Shown: positions 7,647-15,980 of the stretch, one piece after another
Position numbering within the stretch: position 1 is the first letter of the stretch
Layout: each line of letters begins with the position of its first letter
Source: Odoribacteraceae bacterium
Lineage (GTDB): Bacteria > Bacteroidota > Bacteroidia > Bacteroidales > Marinifilaceae
DNA length: 16,243 nt
Direction of reading: 5' to 3'
NCBI GenBank assembly: GCA_031279175.1
Contig: JAITJA010000211.1
Span: 1-16,243 of the forward strand
Notes under the pieces: generated by a model
Databases searched by the model: none
Told to the model about the DNA's origin: nothing
The model's input: the letters and a program-made list of their open reading frames with translations, nothing else
Translations under genes and position numbers: made by a program

Positions 7647-8516
7647 TTATATCCCGAGGCCGTCGGTAAAGCCGCGCGTGGCGCGACGCTGCAAGACGCG
7701 CGAGTGAGGGGGAACGTCCCGCGTGAGCCAGATGTTACCGCCGATGATGGAGTCGTGACCGATGGTGACGCGCCCGAGTATCGTGGAATTGGAGTAGATG
7801 ATCACGTTATCCTCGATGACGGGATGGCGCGGGAGGTTGACGGGCAGCCCGTCGCTGTCGAGCGTGAAGCTCTTCGCGCCCAGCGTCACTCCCTGGTACA
7901 GGCGGACGCGGTTCCCGATGATGCATGTCTCGCCGATGACCACGCCAGTGCCGTGGTCGATACTGAAATACTCGCCGACGCGCGCCCCGGGATGGATGTC
8001 GATACCGGTAGCGGAGTGTGCAAGCTCCGTGATCACCCGCGGGAGGAGGGGCACGCCAAGCAAGAGCAGCTCGCGCGCCACGCGGTAGTGGGTCATCGCC
8101 AGGATAGCGGGGTAACAACAGATCACCTCGCCGGCACTCGTGGCGGCAGGATCCCCGTCGCGCACGGCCTTGACGTCGGTGGAGAGCAGCCGCTTGATCT
8201 CCGGCAACCGTTCGATGAAGGCCAGCGCCGGCGATGGTGACGCGGACGACGCGCGTTGCTCCTCGTCGCGGAAGCGGGTGCAGGCGCGCACCTGTTCATC
8301 GAGAGAAGCGTGCAGGCGATTCACGAGCGTCTCGGCGTCGCGCCCGGCATCGTCGAAGAACCCGGGGAAGAGGAGGGCCTTCACGAGGTGCATCATCTCC
8401 CGCGTGACGTCAACGCCCGGCAACGCGCGGGTCGGTCGCGGTATAAAAGGATCGGCGGCAGCGGCGCGCTCGAGCACGGCGGCGGTCTCCCTCAGTCTAA
8501 TATTAAGTTCGTCCAT
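7647..8516 (-). CDS. cysE: Serine O-acetyltransferase
   Basis: A 289-residue enzyme that acetylates serine with acetyl-CoA, the first step of cysteine synthesis. The N-terminal half is helical. The C-terminal half is a left-handed beta-helix of hexapeptide repeats starting near 170 (HSATGIDIHPGARVGEYFSI). Active-site Asp187-His188 are in IDHGTGVVIGE, followed by GNRVRLYQGVTLGAKSF. The N-terminal domain is longer than in minimal EpsC-type enzymes, about the size seen in Bacteroidales. The C-terminus is TDGLGI, ending in isoleucine, the residue that in E. coli and Haemophilus CysE inserts into the CysK active site. The ATG lies three bases after the deoC stop, so the gene is probably translated from a deoC-cysE mRNA. 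No own promoter box was seen, and no terminator between it and the convergent regulator gene. Confidence 0.95.
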   Translation of the reverse strand: MDELNIRLRETAAVLERAAAADPFIPRPTRALPGVDVTREMMHLVKALLFPGFFDDAGRDAETLVNRLHASLDEQVRACTRFRDEEQRASSASPSPALAFIERLPEIKRLLSTDVKAVRDGDPAATSAGEVICCYPAILAMTHYRVARELLLLGVPLLPRVITELAHSATGIDIHPGARVGEYFSIDHGTGVVIGETCIIGNRVRLYQGVTLGAKSFTLDSDGLPVNLPRHPVIEDNVIIYSNSTILGRVTIGHDSIIGGNIWLTRDVPPHSRVLQRRATRGFTDGLGI

Positions 8517-8519
8517 GAT

Positions 8520-9398
8520 TTATTTGTCGCGGGACCCCGCGTATTGTTTACATTCCCTGATTAACTCGTCCAGCAGGCGCGAGGCCCCTAACCGGAAGTA
8601 GCGCGGCGCGATCCATTCCTCCCCGAGATTGTGGCGGACGATGGTCATGTACGCCACGGCACTGTCCGGCCTGGTGACGCCACCGGAGATCTTCACGCCT
8701 ACCCGCTTCCCCGTCCGCGCGCGGAACTGCCGGAGCGCCTCGCATATCGCGGTGATCGCGACGGGGGTAGCGCCTACCGGTACTTTCCCCGTGGAGCTTT
8801 TCACGAAGTCCGCGCCGGCATACGCGCAGATCAACGCGGCGCGGAAGATCGGCTGGATCTCTTTCAACTCTCCCGTCTCGATGATGGCTTTCAAGGTGAC
8901 GCCCGCGCAGATCTCCCGCGTGGCGACCAGCTCGTCGTACACCTGCTGGTAGTTTTCTTCCAGTATCTCCCCCGCGGGGATGACCACGTCGATCTCTTCC
9001 GCCCCCGCCTCGATGGCGAGACGACATTCCAGCTCCCGGACTGCCGCGAAAGTGCCCGCCGACGGGAAACCACCCGCGACGACGGCCGTCCTGATCGACG
9101 TGCCCGAGAGAGATTGACGCGTCGGACCGGCAAAACGGGGGTAGACGCAGACAGACGCTACTCCCGGTAGCCCGTTTCCCTTCAATTTATCTTGCATTGC
9201 CGCGATCTTTGCCGTCACTGTCGCTACCGTGTCGGTAGTCTCGAGCGAGGTATAGTCCATGCACGAGAGGCACGTCTCGAAGCTTGCTCGCCCGTGGGCT
9301 GCCGCTGCCTCCTTCTTGATAACCCCGTCCAGCTCGAACTCGATCATCTCCTCGAGGAAGGCGTGCCGGTATGCTTTTAACTCGTTTAATATAGTCAT
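8520..9398 (-). CDS. deoC: Deoxyribose-phosphate aldolase
   Basis: A 292-residue class I aldolase that splits 2-deoxyribose 5-phosphate into acetaldehyde and glyceraldehyde 3-phosphate, in deoxynucleoside breakdown. Catalytic residues are visible: Schiff-base Lys200 in GADFVKSSTGK, the second lysine Lys236 in VGVKISGGV, and Asp137 in EIDVVIPAG. LKAIIETGEL at 169-178 is also a family motif. It belongs to the longer, E. coli-like branch rather than the 220-residue one, with an N-terminal extension of about 40 residues. Start: ATG 9396-9398, with a TAGCTTCG box 28 bases upstream. It is the first gene of a likely two-gene transcript with cysE, an unusual pairing with no obvious metabolic link. 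Divergent from mutS, with 120 bp between the starts. Confidence 0.95.
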   Translation of the reverse strand: MTILNELKAYRHAFLEEMIEFELDGVIKKEAAAAHGRASFETCLSCMDYTSLETTDTVATVTAKIAAMQDKLKGNGLPGVASVCVYPRFAGPTRQSLSGTSIRTAVVAGGFPSAGTFAAVRELECRLAIEAGAEEIDVVIPAGEILEENYQQVYDELVATREICAGVTLKAIIETGELKEIQPIFRAALICAYAGADFVKSSTGKVPVGATPVAITAICEALRQFRARTGKRVGVKISGGVTRPDSAVAYMTIVRHNLGEEWIAPRYFRLGASRLLDELIRECKQYAGSRDK

Positions 9399-9426
9399 AT
9401 CAGGTGCTTATTCACGTTCATGCCCG

Positions 9427-9434
9427 CGAAGCTA
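9427..9434 (-). promoter_or_regulatory. -7 promoter box of deoC-cysE (TAGCTTCG)
   Basis: TAGCTTCG on the minus strand, 28 bases before the deoC ATG. The T run just upstream on that strand may help melting. No TTG at the -33 spacing was found. Confidence 0.5.
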
Positions 9435-9476
9435 CAAAAATATCCACGCGGCATGGCGGAATACAGGTCAAAACAC

Positions 9477-9484
9477 TACTTTTG
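9477..9484 (+). promoter_or_regulatory. -7 promoter box of mutS (TACTTTTG)
   Basis: TACTTTTG matches the Bacteroidota TAnnTTTG consensus exactly and lies 34 bases before the mutS ATG. It is the only box here with T rather than C at position 7. It sits 42 bases from the opposing deoC box, so the two promoters are back to back. Confidence 0.55.
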
Positions 9485-9518
9485 AATCCGAATCAACCAC
9501 GAAATTACAAGCGAACAT

Positions 9519-12152
9519 ATGGCGAAGGCTCCAGGGGAACAAACCCCGCTCATGCAACAGTACTACGCGGCTAAAGCCCAGTATCCCGACGCGATCTTGC
9601 TCTACCGGATGGGGGATTTCTACGAGACGTTCGGGGAGGACGCGATCATTACCGCGCGAACCCTCGGGATCACGCTCACGAAACGATCTCACGGGGCGGC
9701 AGGATCCCTGGAGCTGGCCGGTTTCCCGTATCACTCGATCGATACTTACCTCCCGAAACTCGTGAAGAATGGGTATCGCGTCGCCGTCTGCGAGCAGCTC
9801 GAGGACCCGAAGAAGACCAACAAGCTGGTCAAGCGAGGCATCACCGAGTTGATCACGCCGGGACTTTCATATAATAGCGAGGCCATCGACAGCACCGGTA
9901 ATATCTTTCTCGCTTCCGTCACGCTACCCGCCTCGACCGTCCCCGGGAAGGAGCTTGCCGGCCTATCGCTCCTCGACCTCTCCACGGGGGAGTTCTTCGT
10001 CGCGGAGGGAAGTGTCGCGACCATCGAGAAGATCATGAACGGATTCCAGCCCAAGGAAGTGCTCTACCCCAAGGGAACGGAACAGGCTTTCTCCGCGTGC
10101 TTCGGCACGAAGTATTATACTTATCCCGTGGAGCCGTGGTTTTTCGATATCTCCTCCGCCGCGGAGCGCCTCAAGCGGCACTTCGACGTGGGGTCGCTGA
10201 AAGGGTTCGGCATCCAGTCGCTCGAACGGGGGGTATCTGCAGCGGGCGCGCTCCTCTCGTATCTCGACATGACCCGCCATGACCTGGTCGCTCACGTCAC
10301 CTCCATCTCCCGGATCGACGAGGCGGATCACTTGCTGCTCGATCGCTTCACGCTGCGCAATCTCGAGGTGCTCGACCCACTGCACGCGGGGGGGAAGTCG
10401 CTTGTCGACGTTGTCAACCGCACCGTCACGCCGATGGGACGACGGACGTTACACCGCTGGCTCGCCATGCCGTTGAAGTCGCCGGAAGCCATCAACGAGC
10501 GTCTCGATATTGTCGAGACACTGGCGGGGGACGCGGGGAAACGGGAGGCACTGGCGTCGCTGCTCGGCGTGATCGGTGATCTCGAGCGGCTGGCGTCGAA
10601 GATCGCCGCGGGACGGCTCACGCCGCGGGAGATGGTGCAGTTGAAGGTGGCATTACAGACGATCGCGCCGTTCCGCTCGCTGTGCATCGACGCGGGCAAC
10701 CCGGTGCTGGCCCGCTGGATGGAGCAGCTCGACGCGTGCGAGGATCTCACCCGCGAGATCGACGCGCGTCTCAACGAGAACGCGCCCGCGATGCTGAGCA
10801 AGGGAAATGTCATCGCGGAAGGAGCGAACGACGAGCTGGACGAGCTGCGGGAGATGCTCGCGAATGGGAAGGAGTTGCTCGCCCGGATGCAACAACGGGA
10901 GATCGAGCGAACCAACATCCCGTCCTTGAAGATCAACGTCAACAGCGTCTACGGGTATTTTATCGAGGTCACGAAGGCGAACGTGGCGCGAGTGCCAAAC
11001 AACTGGATTCGCAAGCAGACGCTCGCCAACGTCGAGCGATACATCACGCCGGAGCTGAAAACCTACGAGGAGAAGGTGCTCGGCGCCGGCGAGCGCATCG
11101 GTGAGCTAGAGAGCGCGCTCTACGGCGAACTGCTTCGCCTCGCCCTCTCCCGCGTCAAGGAGATACAAACCAACGCCCGGGTGATCGCGCGCGTCGACGC
11201 GCTCCTCTCGTTTGCCGCTGTTGCCGTCACCAACAACTATTGCAGGCCCGTGATCGACGACTCCTTCGAGATCGACGTCAAGGGTGGGCGGCATCCCGTC
11301 ATCGAGCAACAGTTACCACCGGGAGAGAGCTACGTGGCCAACGATCTATACCTCGACAACGAACGCCAGCAGATCATCATCATCACCGGCCCCAACATGG
11401 CGGGAAAGTCGGCCTTGTTACGGCAGACTGCCCTCATCGTGATCCTCGCGCAGGCAGGAAGTTTCGTGCCGGCACGCGCCGCGCGCGTCGGTTATCTCGA
11501 CAAGGTATTTACCCGCGTCGGCGCGTCGGACAACATCTCCCTTGGAGAATCTACTTTCATGGTCGAGATGAACGAGGCGGCCAGCATCCTGAACAACATC
11601 TCCGATCGATGTCTCGTGCTCTTTGACGAGCTGGGGAGGGGAACCTCCACCTACGACGGGATTTCCATCGCCTGGGCAATCGTCGAGTACCTGCACGAGC
11701 ACCCGCGTCACCACGCCAAGACGCTCTTCGCTACCCACTATCACGAGCTGAATGAAATGGAGCGATCCTTCCGGAAGATCAAGAATTATAACGTCTCCGT
11801 GCGCGAGGTCGGTAACGCGATCGTCTTCCTGCGGGTACTCGTGGAGGGAGGATCTAACCACTCCTTTGGCATACAGGTCGGCAAGATGGCGGGCCTACCG
11901 CGTTCCATCATCCAGCGAGCCACCGCGATTCTCGAGCAGCTCGAGAACGACAAGGGAAGCAGCAATTACCTCCAGAAAAACCTCTCGCGCGTGGCAGGGG
12001 CGCGGGAAGGATTACAACTGACCCTCTTCCAACCGGAAGATCCCGCGTTAGCGCGCGTCCGAGACGAGATCGCCAGCCTCGACATTGACGCGTTAACGCC
12101 ACTCGAGGCCCTCAACAAACTCAACGAGATCAAGCGCGTCACCGGCAAGTAA
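9519..12152 (+). CDS. mutS: DNA mismatch repair ATPase MutS
   Basis: An 877-residue protein, full length for MutS1. The mismatch-reading Phe-x-Glu is Phe34-Tyr35-Glu36 in YRMGDFYETFGEDA. The connector, core lever and clamp regions follow. Walker A is GPNMAGKSA at 624-632; the last residue is Ala where many MutS have Thr, which I recall as usual in Bacteroidota rather than a defect. The signature region SLGESTFMVEM precedes Walker B LVLFDELGRGTSTYDG with Asp703-Glu704, and the FATHYHEL H-loop follows. Near the C-terminus QLTLF (833-837) looks like a beta-clamp binding motif, and the last 40 residues resemble the small tetramerisation region (ALTPLEALNKLNEIK). It binds mispairs and recruits MutL. 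The ATG at 9519 is preceded by a leader without a Shine-Dalgarno motif. It converges on the metallopeptidase-like gene, with 47 bp between stops. Confidence 0.98.
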   Translation: MAKAPGEQTPLMQQYYAAKAQYPDAILLYRMGDFYETFGEDAIITARTLGITLTKRSHGAAGSLELAGFPYHSIDTYLPKLVKNGYRVAVCEQLEDPKKTNKLVKRGITELITPGLSYNSEAIDSTGNIFLASVTLPASTVPGKELAGLSLLDLSTGEFFVAEGSVATIEKIMNGFQPKEVLYPKGTEQAFSACFGTKYYTYPVEPWFFDISSAAERLKRHFDVGSLKGFGIQSLERGVSAAGALLSYLDMTRHDLVAHVTSISRIDEADHLLLDRFTLRNLEVLDPLHAGGKSLVDVVNRTVTPMGRRTLHRWLAMPLKSPEAINERLDIVETLAGDAGKREALASLLGVIGDLERLASKIAAGRLTPREMVQLKVALQTIAPFRSLCIDAGNPVLARWMEQLDACEDLTREIDARLNENAPAMLSKGNVIAEGANDELDELREMLANGKELLARMQQREIERTNIPSLKINVNSVYGYFIEVTKANVARVPNNWIRKQTLANVERYITPELKTYEEKVLGAGERIGELESALYGELLRLALSRVKEIQTNARVIARVDALLSFAAVAVTNNYCRPVIDDSFEIDVKGGRHPVIEQQLPPGESYVANDLYLDNERQQIIIITGPNMAGKSALLRQTALIVILAQAGSFVPARAARVGYLDKVFTRVGASDNISLGESTFMVEMNEAASILNNISDRCLVLFDELGRGTSTYDGISIAWAIVEYLHEHPRHHAKTLFATHYHELNEMERSFRKIKNYNVSVREVGNAIVFLRVLVEGGSNHSFGIQVGKMAGLPRSIIQRATAILEQLENDKGSSNYLQKNLSRVAGAREGLQLTLFQPEDPALARVRDEIASLDIDALTPLEALNKLNEIKRVTGK

Positions 12153-12162
12153 CCGGTAGCGG

Positions 12163-12199
12163 CCGCGCGAAGAAGCATCTCCCCGGCGGGAGCGCGCGG
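12163..12199. terminator. Possible bidirectional hairpin between mutS and the convergent gene
   Basis: CCGCGCG (12163-12169) and CGCGCGG (12193-12199) are perfect inverted 7 bp arms with a 23-base loop, filling most of the gap between two convergent stops. Neither strand has a T tract after it, so intrinsic termination is doubtful. Position is the main argument. Confidence 0.3.
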
Positions 12200-15196
12200 T
12201 CAGATCGACAGACCAACCGAAAGTAGCAGGTTAAAGAAGAGTGAGCGGGAGCGCGTCTCGTAGCCGGCGCGGAAGCCCGCGGTCACCGGGAACGTCAAGT
12301 CGAGAAGGCGCGTATCGCTCGAGACTTCCACTCCATAGGAGCGATAACCCCGGGTGACGCGTGGTGACGCGATAGAGATCGCGCCGTCGCCGGGGCTAAT
12401 GACGCGTTCCGCCTTGATGGTCGCGGCGGCGTCGATAAACACCCCGCCGCTAATCCTCCGGACATAGAGAAGCGGCGTCAGGCTACAGTCAGGGTACGCC
12501 AGGGGCAAGTAATACGAGAGGCGCGCCGAGACGAGGTGGTCATCTGACAGGAACGTGCCGCGCGGGGAGAGCACCTGGTTACCCGGTATACGCGCGGGAT
12601 CTGATTTCTGCTGGTACCCGGCATAGAGCGCGACCGAGTGATACCGCGCGACGCCCGGCAGGTACAGGTTACCGCTGGCCCACCATGTACTCGCGTTACT
12701 CGTTCCACCGGAGAACGCCCGCGCGACGCCGACTTCCAGCCGTTCGCCGGTACGGGGATAGAGGTCGCGGGTACTCGTACGGGCCAGGTTATAGAAGACA
12801 ACCTCGTACTGCATGACGCGCGACCAGTAGTTCTCGCGTTCCAGTCGATAATTGCCGGCGTTACCTTCCCTCCACGCGCCGTTATCGAGCACGCGCAAGT
12901 CACCCGTCTCCCGCCGGTACGCGCCGCGCAGCGAGAAGAGCGCGCGCGGGGCGACATACCTCGAGCGTCCGCCGCCGGAGAAGTTCACCGGGAACTCCAC
13001 CGACGCGGTGAACCGCGCTTCCCGCGCGCGATCGGTAAACCGGATCGTGTCCACCTGCCCGGTACGCGCGGCGGCTCTTTGTTCCACCGTCGCGCTCGTC
13101 CTTCCCTCCCTGACATTTACCTTGAACGTCGGCCACAGCCCGCGGTAAGTCGCGTTCACTTTCCAGTTCCCGTCCGCGTACCCGTCATCCCACACGTACC
13201 CGGCGCTCCAGTAAAACGTGCTCAAGTGATCTTGCGAGCTAACGGCCAGCCCGGGGTAGACCGTCATGTTATCGCGATCAGGAAAAAACGGGCCCCAGCT
13301 ATGCACGTTCACCGCGTGCAACGCCTTATTATAAGGTTTCCCATTGTATGCCGAGGTATCCACCGGGGGTGAAAAGTCCCATCCCTCGTCCCGCGACAGC
13401 GCGTCGGCAAGGGGAAAGGGATTCGCGACGCGGGGAGCGACGCGGGGGACAACGCGCGACAGCGGGACAAGCGCCGGGCGATAACCGTCAGCAGTATAAA
13501 AAGAGAAGTAAAGCGTGTCACCGCCCGGGGAAAGGGAGGGATAACGAGCGCCAAACCGCGCCTCCACCAGCAGATCCGTCCCGCGATAAATGGCATTGTT
13601 ACCGCCCCGGGCCGAACGATAGATAACGCCGGCGGGCGTGGCGACGGGGCGATCAATCTCCCAGGGAGACGGTGGCGCGAGCTCCTGTCTTGCCCCGGAG
13701 CGAGTATCAACCCGGATAACCTGCTGGCCGGCGGCAGACAGGGAGACGGCCAGTATCGCGTCCTCCCCCTCGAACGAGGGATGTACAAAGAGCTCATCCT
13801 CCCGGGCGTTATAGCGCGCCAGCTCCCGGAACGTCGAATCGGCAATCACGATCGCGGCCCTGTTCGCCCGGTCCACCTCGACGAATCCCCAGGCGGGCTT
13901 CCCGTCGAACCGGGCGGCGAAAGGCGCGAAACGATTCTCCGCCGCGGGATAACGGCGACGCTCCCCGGTGATCGCGTTCCGGGTGACGAGCGTCATCTTT
14001 CCCCCGTGTTCCCACCGGGGGTGCGGCTTGTACTCCGACCACACCAGCACCCCGTCGCGGTAGGCGATCGAGGGGTCGGTCATCATCCCGACGCGGGTGA
14101 CGACGCGCTCGCGTCCCGCGTGTAGCTCGACGATCGCGCCGGCCTCTCCCGGTCCCTCCTTGTACGCGAGGACGCGACCGTTTCCTGCCGCCACGGGAGA
14201 GTGATAGTGCACGGCGTCGCCGCGACTTCCCGTCGCGATCGTGTCGAAGAGATGCTCGATTGCCGCCGCCTCCCGTTTCCAGTATTGTCGCAACTCCGAG
14301 AAGTTATCCCGGTACAAGGTGATGATCGAGTTCCACCCCTCGTTGGCGCGCTTCAAGCTATCCGGGTTATCGAAGAGGGAGCGAAACGAGAGATCGTTCC
14401 AGAGCGAGTCCCGACGGGCCCCCGCGACGTCTCGCAGCGCGAGCGAAACGGGGAACAGCTCGTGCGGGCGGCGGCCAACGCGTTCGAATACTCGCTGCCA
14501 GAGACGCGCGCCGTAATGAATTCTCCCGTTCCCGACCATGAAGTAGCCGAGCGCGTAACGATCCGGGATGATCTCGCGCGCCGAGCCAAGCACCGCGCGC
14601 CGGTAAGCGTCCGCGCCTTTCTCCACGACGCGGGCCTTCACCGCGTTCAGGAATTCCGGCGACCGTCCCCTGCCACCGCTCGTGGCCGCGGTCTCGAAGA
14701 CAACAGCGTCTCCCTCGAGCAACCACATCGGGACGAAAAGACCGACGAGCGCCATCGTGTATTGCTCGCCGAGCACCCGGTATAGCGCGCGCGAAAGTCC
14801 CTGGTTGATCTTGTCGTACTGGACAACGTGCCGGAACTCGTGCACGCACAGGTGCTCCAACCAACGCGCGTTTGCATCCTGCGGCGGCGTCGCGTAAAGC
14901 TCGCTCTTCTTTGGAGCCCACCCGGCATTGCCGTTCGAGATCCCACCGTTGGCGCGGATGATCATGGAGATATAGCCGGCGCGCGCCCCCAGGGAATTGT
15001 CATGCGCGTAGAGACGGGTGTACAACCGGGCAATCTCTCGCGCGCGCTCCTCGAAGAAGTCGGGATAGACGAGACGAAACGCCGGCGCGTTGATCTGTCG
15101 CCAGCGGACGGAGGCAGGGTCTTGACCAAGGTCAACGAACTGGGCCGCGACAGCGAGCGGGCAAGTGACAAGTAACAAGAGGAGGATCTGACGCAT
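12200..15196 (-). CDS. Secreted zinc-peptidase-like protein with beta-propeller and outer-membrane barrel regions
   Basis: A 998-residue protein. Residues 1-18 are a signal peptide (MRQILLLLLVTCPLAVAAQ). HEFRHVVQYDK (119-129) is an HExxH motif, and WLLEGDAVVFE (159-169) gives a possible third ligand Glu161, the layout of gluzincin-type metallopeptidases. Residues about 320-600 contain repeated short beta patterns (SPVAAGNGRVLAYKE, DPSIAYRDGVLVWSE, YPSLSPGGDTLYFSF), as in TolB-like propellers. From about 640 to the end there are alternating aromatic strands (STFYWSAGYVWDDG, SRSLFFNLLLSVGLSI), which suggests an outer-membrane barrel. I recognise the domain order as one seen in uncharacterised Bacteroidota proteins but know no established function. 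Binding or cutting a surface substrate is inference. ATG 15194-15196 has a TACCTTCG box 22 bases upstream. It is divergent from the sigma factor gene across a C-rich tract. Confidence 0.8.
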   Translation of the reverse strand: MRQILLLLLVTCPLAVAAQFVDLGQDPASVRWRQINAPAFRLVYPDFFEERAREIARLYTRLYAHDNSLGARAGYISMIIRANGGISNGNAGWAPKKSELYATPPQDANARWLEHLCVHEFRHVVQYDKINQGLSRALYRVLGEQYTMALVGLFVPMWLLEGDAVVFETAATSGGRGRSPEFLNAVKARVVEKGADAYRRAVLGSAREIIPDRYALGYFMVGNGRIHYGARLWQRVFERVGRRPHELFPVSLALRDVAGARRDSLWNDLSFRSLFDNPDSLKRANEGWNSIITLYRDNFSELRQYWKREAAAIEHLFDTIATGSRGDAVHYHSPVAAGNGRVLAYKEGPGEAGAIVELHAGRERVVTRVGMMTDPSIAYRDGVLVWSEYKPHPRWEHGGKMTLVTRNAITGERRRYPAAENRFAPFAARFDGKPAWGFVEVDRANRAAIVIADSTFRELARYNAREDELFVHPSFEGEDAILAVSLSAAGQQVIRVDTRSGARQELAPPSPWEIDRPVATPAGVIYRSARGGNNAIYRGTDLLVEARFGARYPSLSPGGDTLYFSFYTADGYRPALVPLSRVVPRVAPRVANPFPLADALSRDEGWDFSPPVDTSAYNGKPYNKALHAVNVHSWGPFFPDRDNMTVYPGLAVSSQDHLSTFYWSAGYVWDDGYADGNWKVNATYRGLWPTFKVNVREGRTSATVEQRAAARTGQVDTIRFTDRAREARFTASVEFPVNFSGGGRSRYVAPRALFSLRGAYRRETGDLRVLDNGAWREGNAGNYRLERENYWSRVMQYEVVFYNLARTSTRDLYPRTGERLEVGVARAFSGGTSNASTWWASGNLYLPGVARYHSVALYAGYQQKSDPARIPGNQVLSPRGTFLSDDHLVSARLSYYLPLAYPDCSLTPLLYVRRISGGVFIDAAATIKAERVISPGDGAISIASPRVTRGYRSYGVEVSSDTRLLDLTFPVTAGFRAGYETRSRSLFFNLLLSVGLSI

Positions 15197-15218
15197 GATG
15201 CACGTGTTAATGTTCCCC

Positions 15219-15226
15219 GCGAAGGT
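15219..15226 (-). promoter_or_regulatory. -7 promoter box of the peptidase/barrel gene (TACCTTCG)
   Basis: TACCTTCG on the minus strand, 22 bases before the ATG. No TTG at -33; instead, the strand becomes a run of G tracts starting about 27 bases upstream (15253-15298). Confidence 0.55.
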
Positions 15227-15252
15227 AAACGATTCCCCGGTATTTCCGCCGT

Positions 15253-15298
15253 CCCCCCCGCCGGCGCGCCCCCCGCCGTCCCCCCTGCCGTCCCCCCC
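15253..15298 (-). other. G-quadruplex-capable tract between divergent promoters
   Basis: Four C runs of 7, 6, 6 and 7 bases (15253-15259, 15269-15274, 15280-15285, 15292-15298) are separated by 9, 5 and 6 bases. The minus strand therefore has four G runs of six or more with short loops, a textbook G-quadruplex pattern. CCGCCGTCCCCCC recurs, so the tract also has repeat character. It lies between the -7 boxes at 15219-15226 and 15350-15357. Confidence 0.65.
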
Positions 15299-15349
15299 GC
15301 CGGCCCGGTAGTTTTCGCGACAAAAAGAGCGGTAACCGGTTTTTTCTCC

Positions 15350-15357
15350 TACTTTCG
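15350..15357 (+). promoter_or_regulatory. -7 promoter box of the ECF sigma gene (TACTTTCG)
   Basis: TACTTTCG lies 27 bases before the chosen ATG and is followed by CGG, like the cysK box. No clear -33 TTG. The T run just upstream (15340-15346) may matter for melting. Confidence 0.55.
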
Positions 15358-15384
15358 CGGCAACCGAGATTGAATACCGTGAAA

Positions 15385-15948
15385 ATGATTACAGACCAGG
15401 AGATTTTGAAACGCTTCGCCGCCAACCCGCGCGACGGCGTCAGGATACTGTTCGACAAGTATTACGCGTCATTGGTCCTGTATGCCGAGAAACTACTTGG
15501 CGATCGCGGCCGCGCGGAAGACGTCGTGCAGGAGTTCTACATCCGCCTGTGGAGCGATCGTTACCTGGAGCGCGCGCCCGTCCGCCTGCTCCCGTCGTAC
15601 CTATACGCGGGCGTGCGAAATGCCTGTTGCTCGGAGCGATCCAGGCGCGACTTGCTGCGCGACCCGGTCGACATCTCTGCCGTGGAGATCCCTGTCGAGG
15701 CGTTCTTCAATTTCCCGGACGAACGGGTGGAACGGGTCACGCGAGAGATCAATCACCTGCCCGAACGCACGCGGCTGGTCGTGCAAGGAGTCATGCTCCG
15801 CGGGCAGTCTTACCAGGAGGTGGCCAACGAGTTATCCATTTCCATCAACACCGTGAAGTTCCTGCTGAAAGAGGGAGTGCGACGCCTGCGCGACAAGTTC
15901 GCCAACGGCACGCGGGAGATTTTATTCTTCCTGCTCGCGAGGAGATAG
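15385..15948 (+). CDS. ECF-family RNA polymerase sigma factor
   Basis: A 187-residue sigma-70 factor of the ECF type, resembling the FecI-like set expanded in Bacteroides. Region 2 covers about 20-85: LFDKYYASLVLYAEKLLGD, then AEDVVQEFYIRLW, the core-binding and -10 recognition helix. Region 4 covers about 120-172: LPERTRLVVQGVMLRGQSYQ, then EVANELSISINTVKFLLKEG, a clear helix-turn-helix. The last residues ILFFLLARR are hydrophobic. ATG 15385 is chosen over an upstream GTG (15379) and TTG (15370) in the same frame, as it starts the conserved part and suits the promoter box. Usually such genes are followed by a FecR-type anti-sigma gene and often a SusC/SusD pair. Here 295 bp of repeats follow to the window edge, with no anti-sigma gene in view. 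The target genes are unknown. Confidence 0.93.
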   Translation: MITDQEILKRFAANPRDGVRILFDKYYASLVLYAEKLLGDRGRAEDVVQEFYIRLWSDRYLERAPVRLLPSYLYAGVRNACCSERSRRDLLRDPVDISAVEIPVEAFFNFPDERVERVTREINHLPERTRLVVQGVMLRGQSYQEVANELSISINTVKFLLKEGVRRLRDKFANGTREILFFLLARR

Positions 15949-15980
15949 CTCCGGCGCACGCTACATTTCCCGTCTCCCTT

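Noticed and set aside
11388..11414. Defective Walker A in MutS because of Ala instead of Thr after Lys-Ser
   Set aside because: As I recall, the A-G-K-S-A form is usual in Bacteroidota MutS, and all other ATPase motifs are intact.
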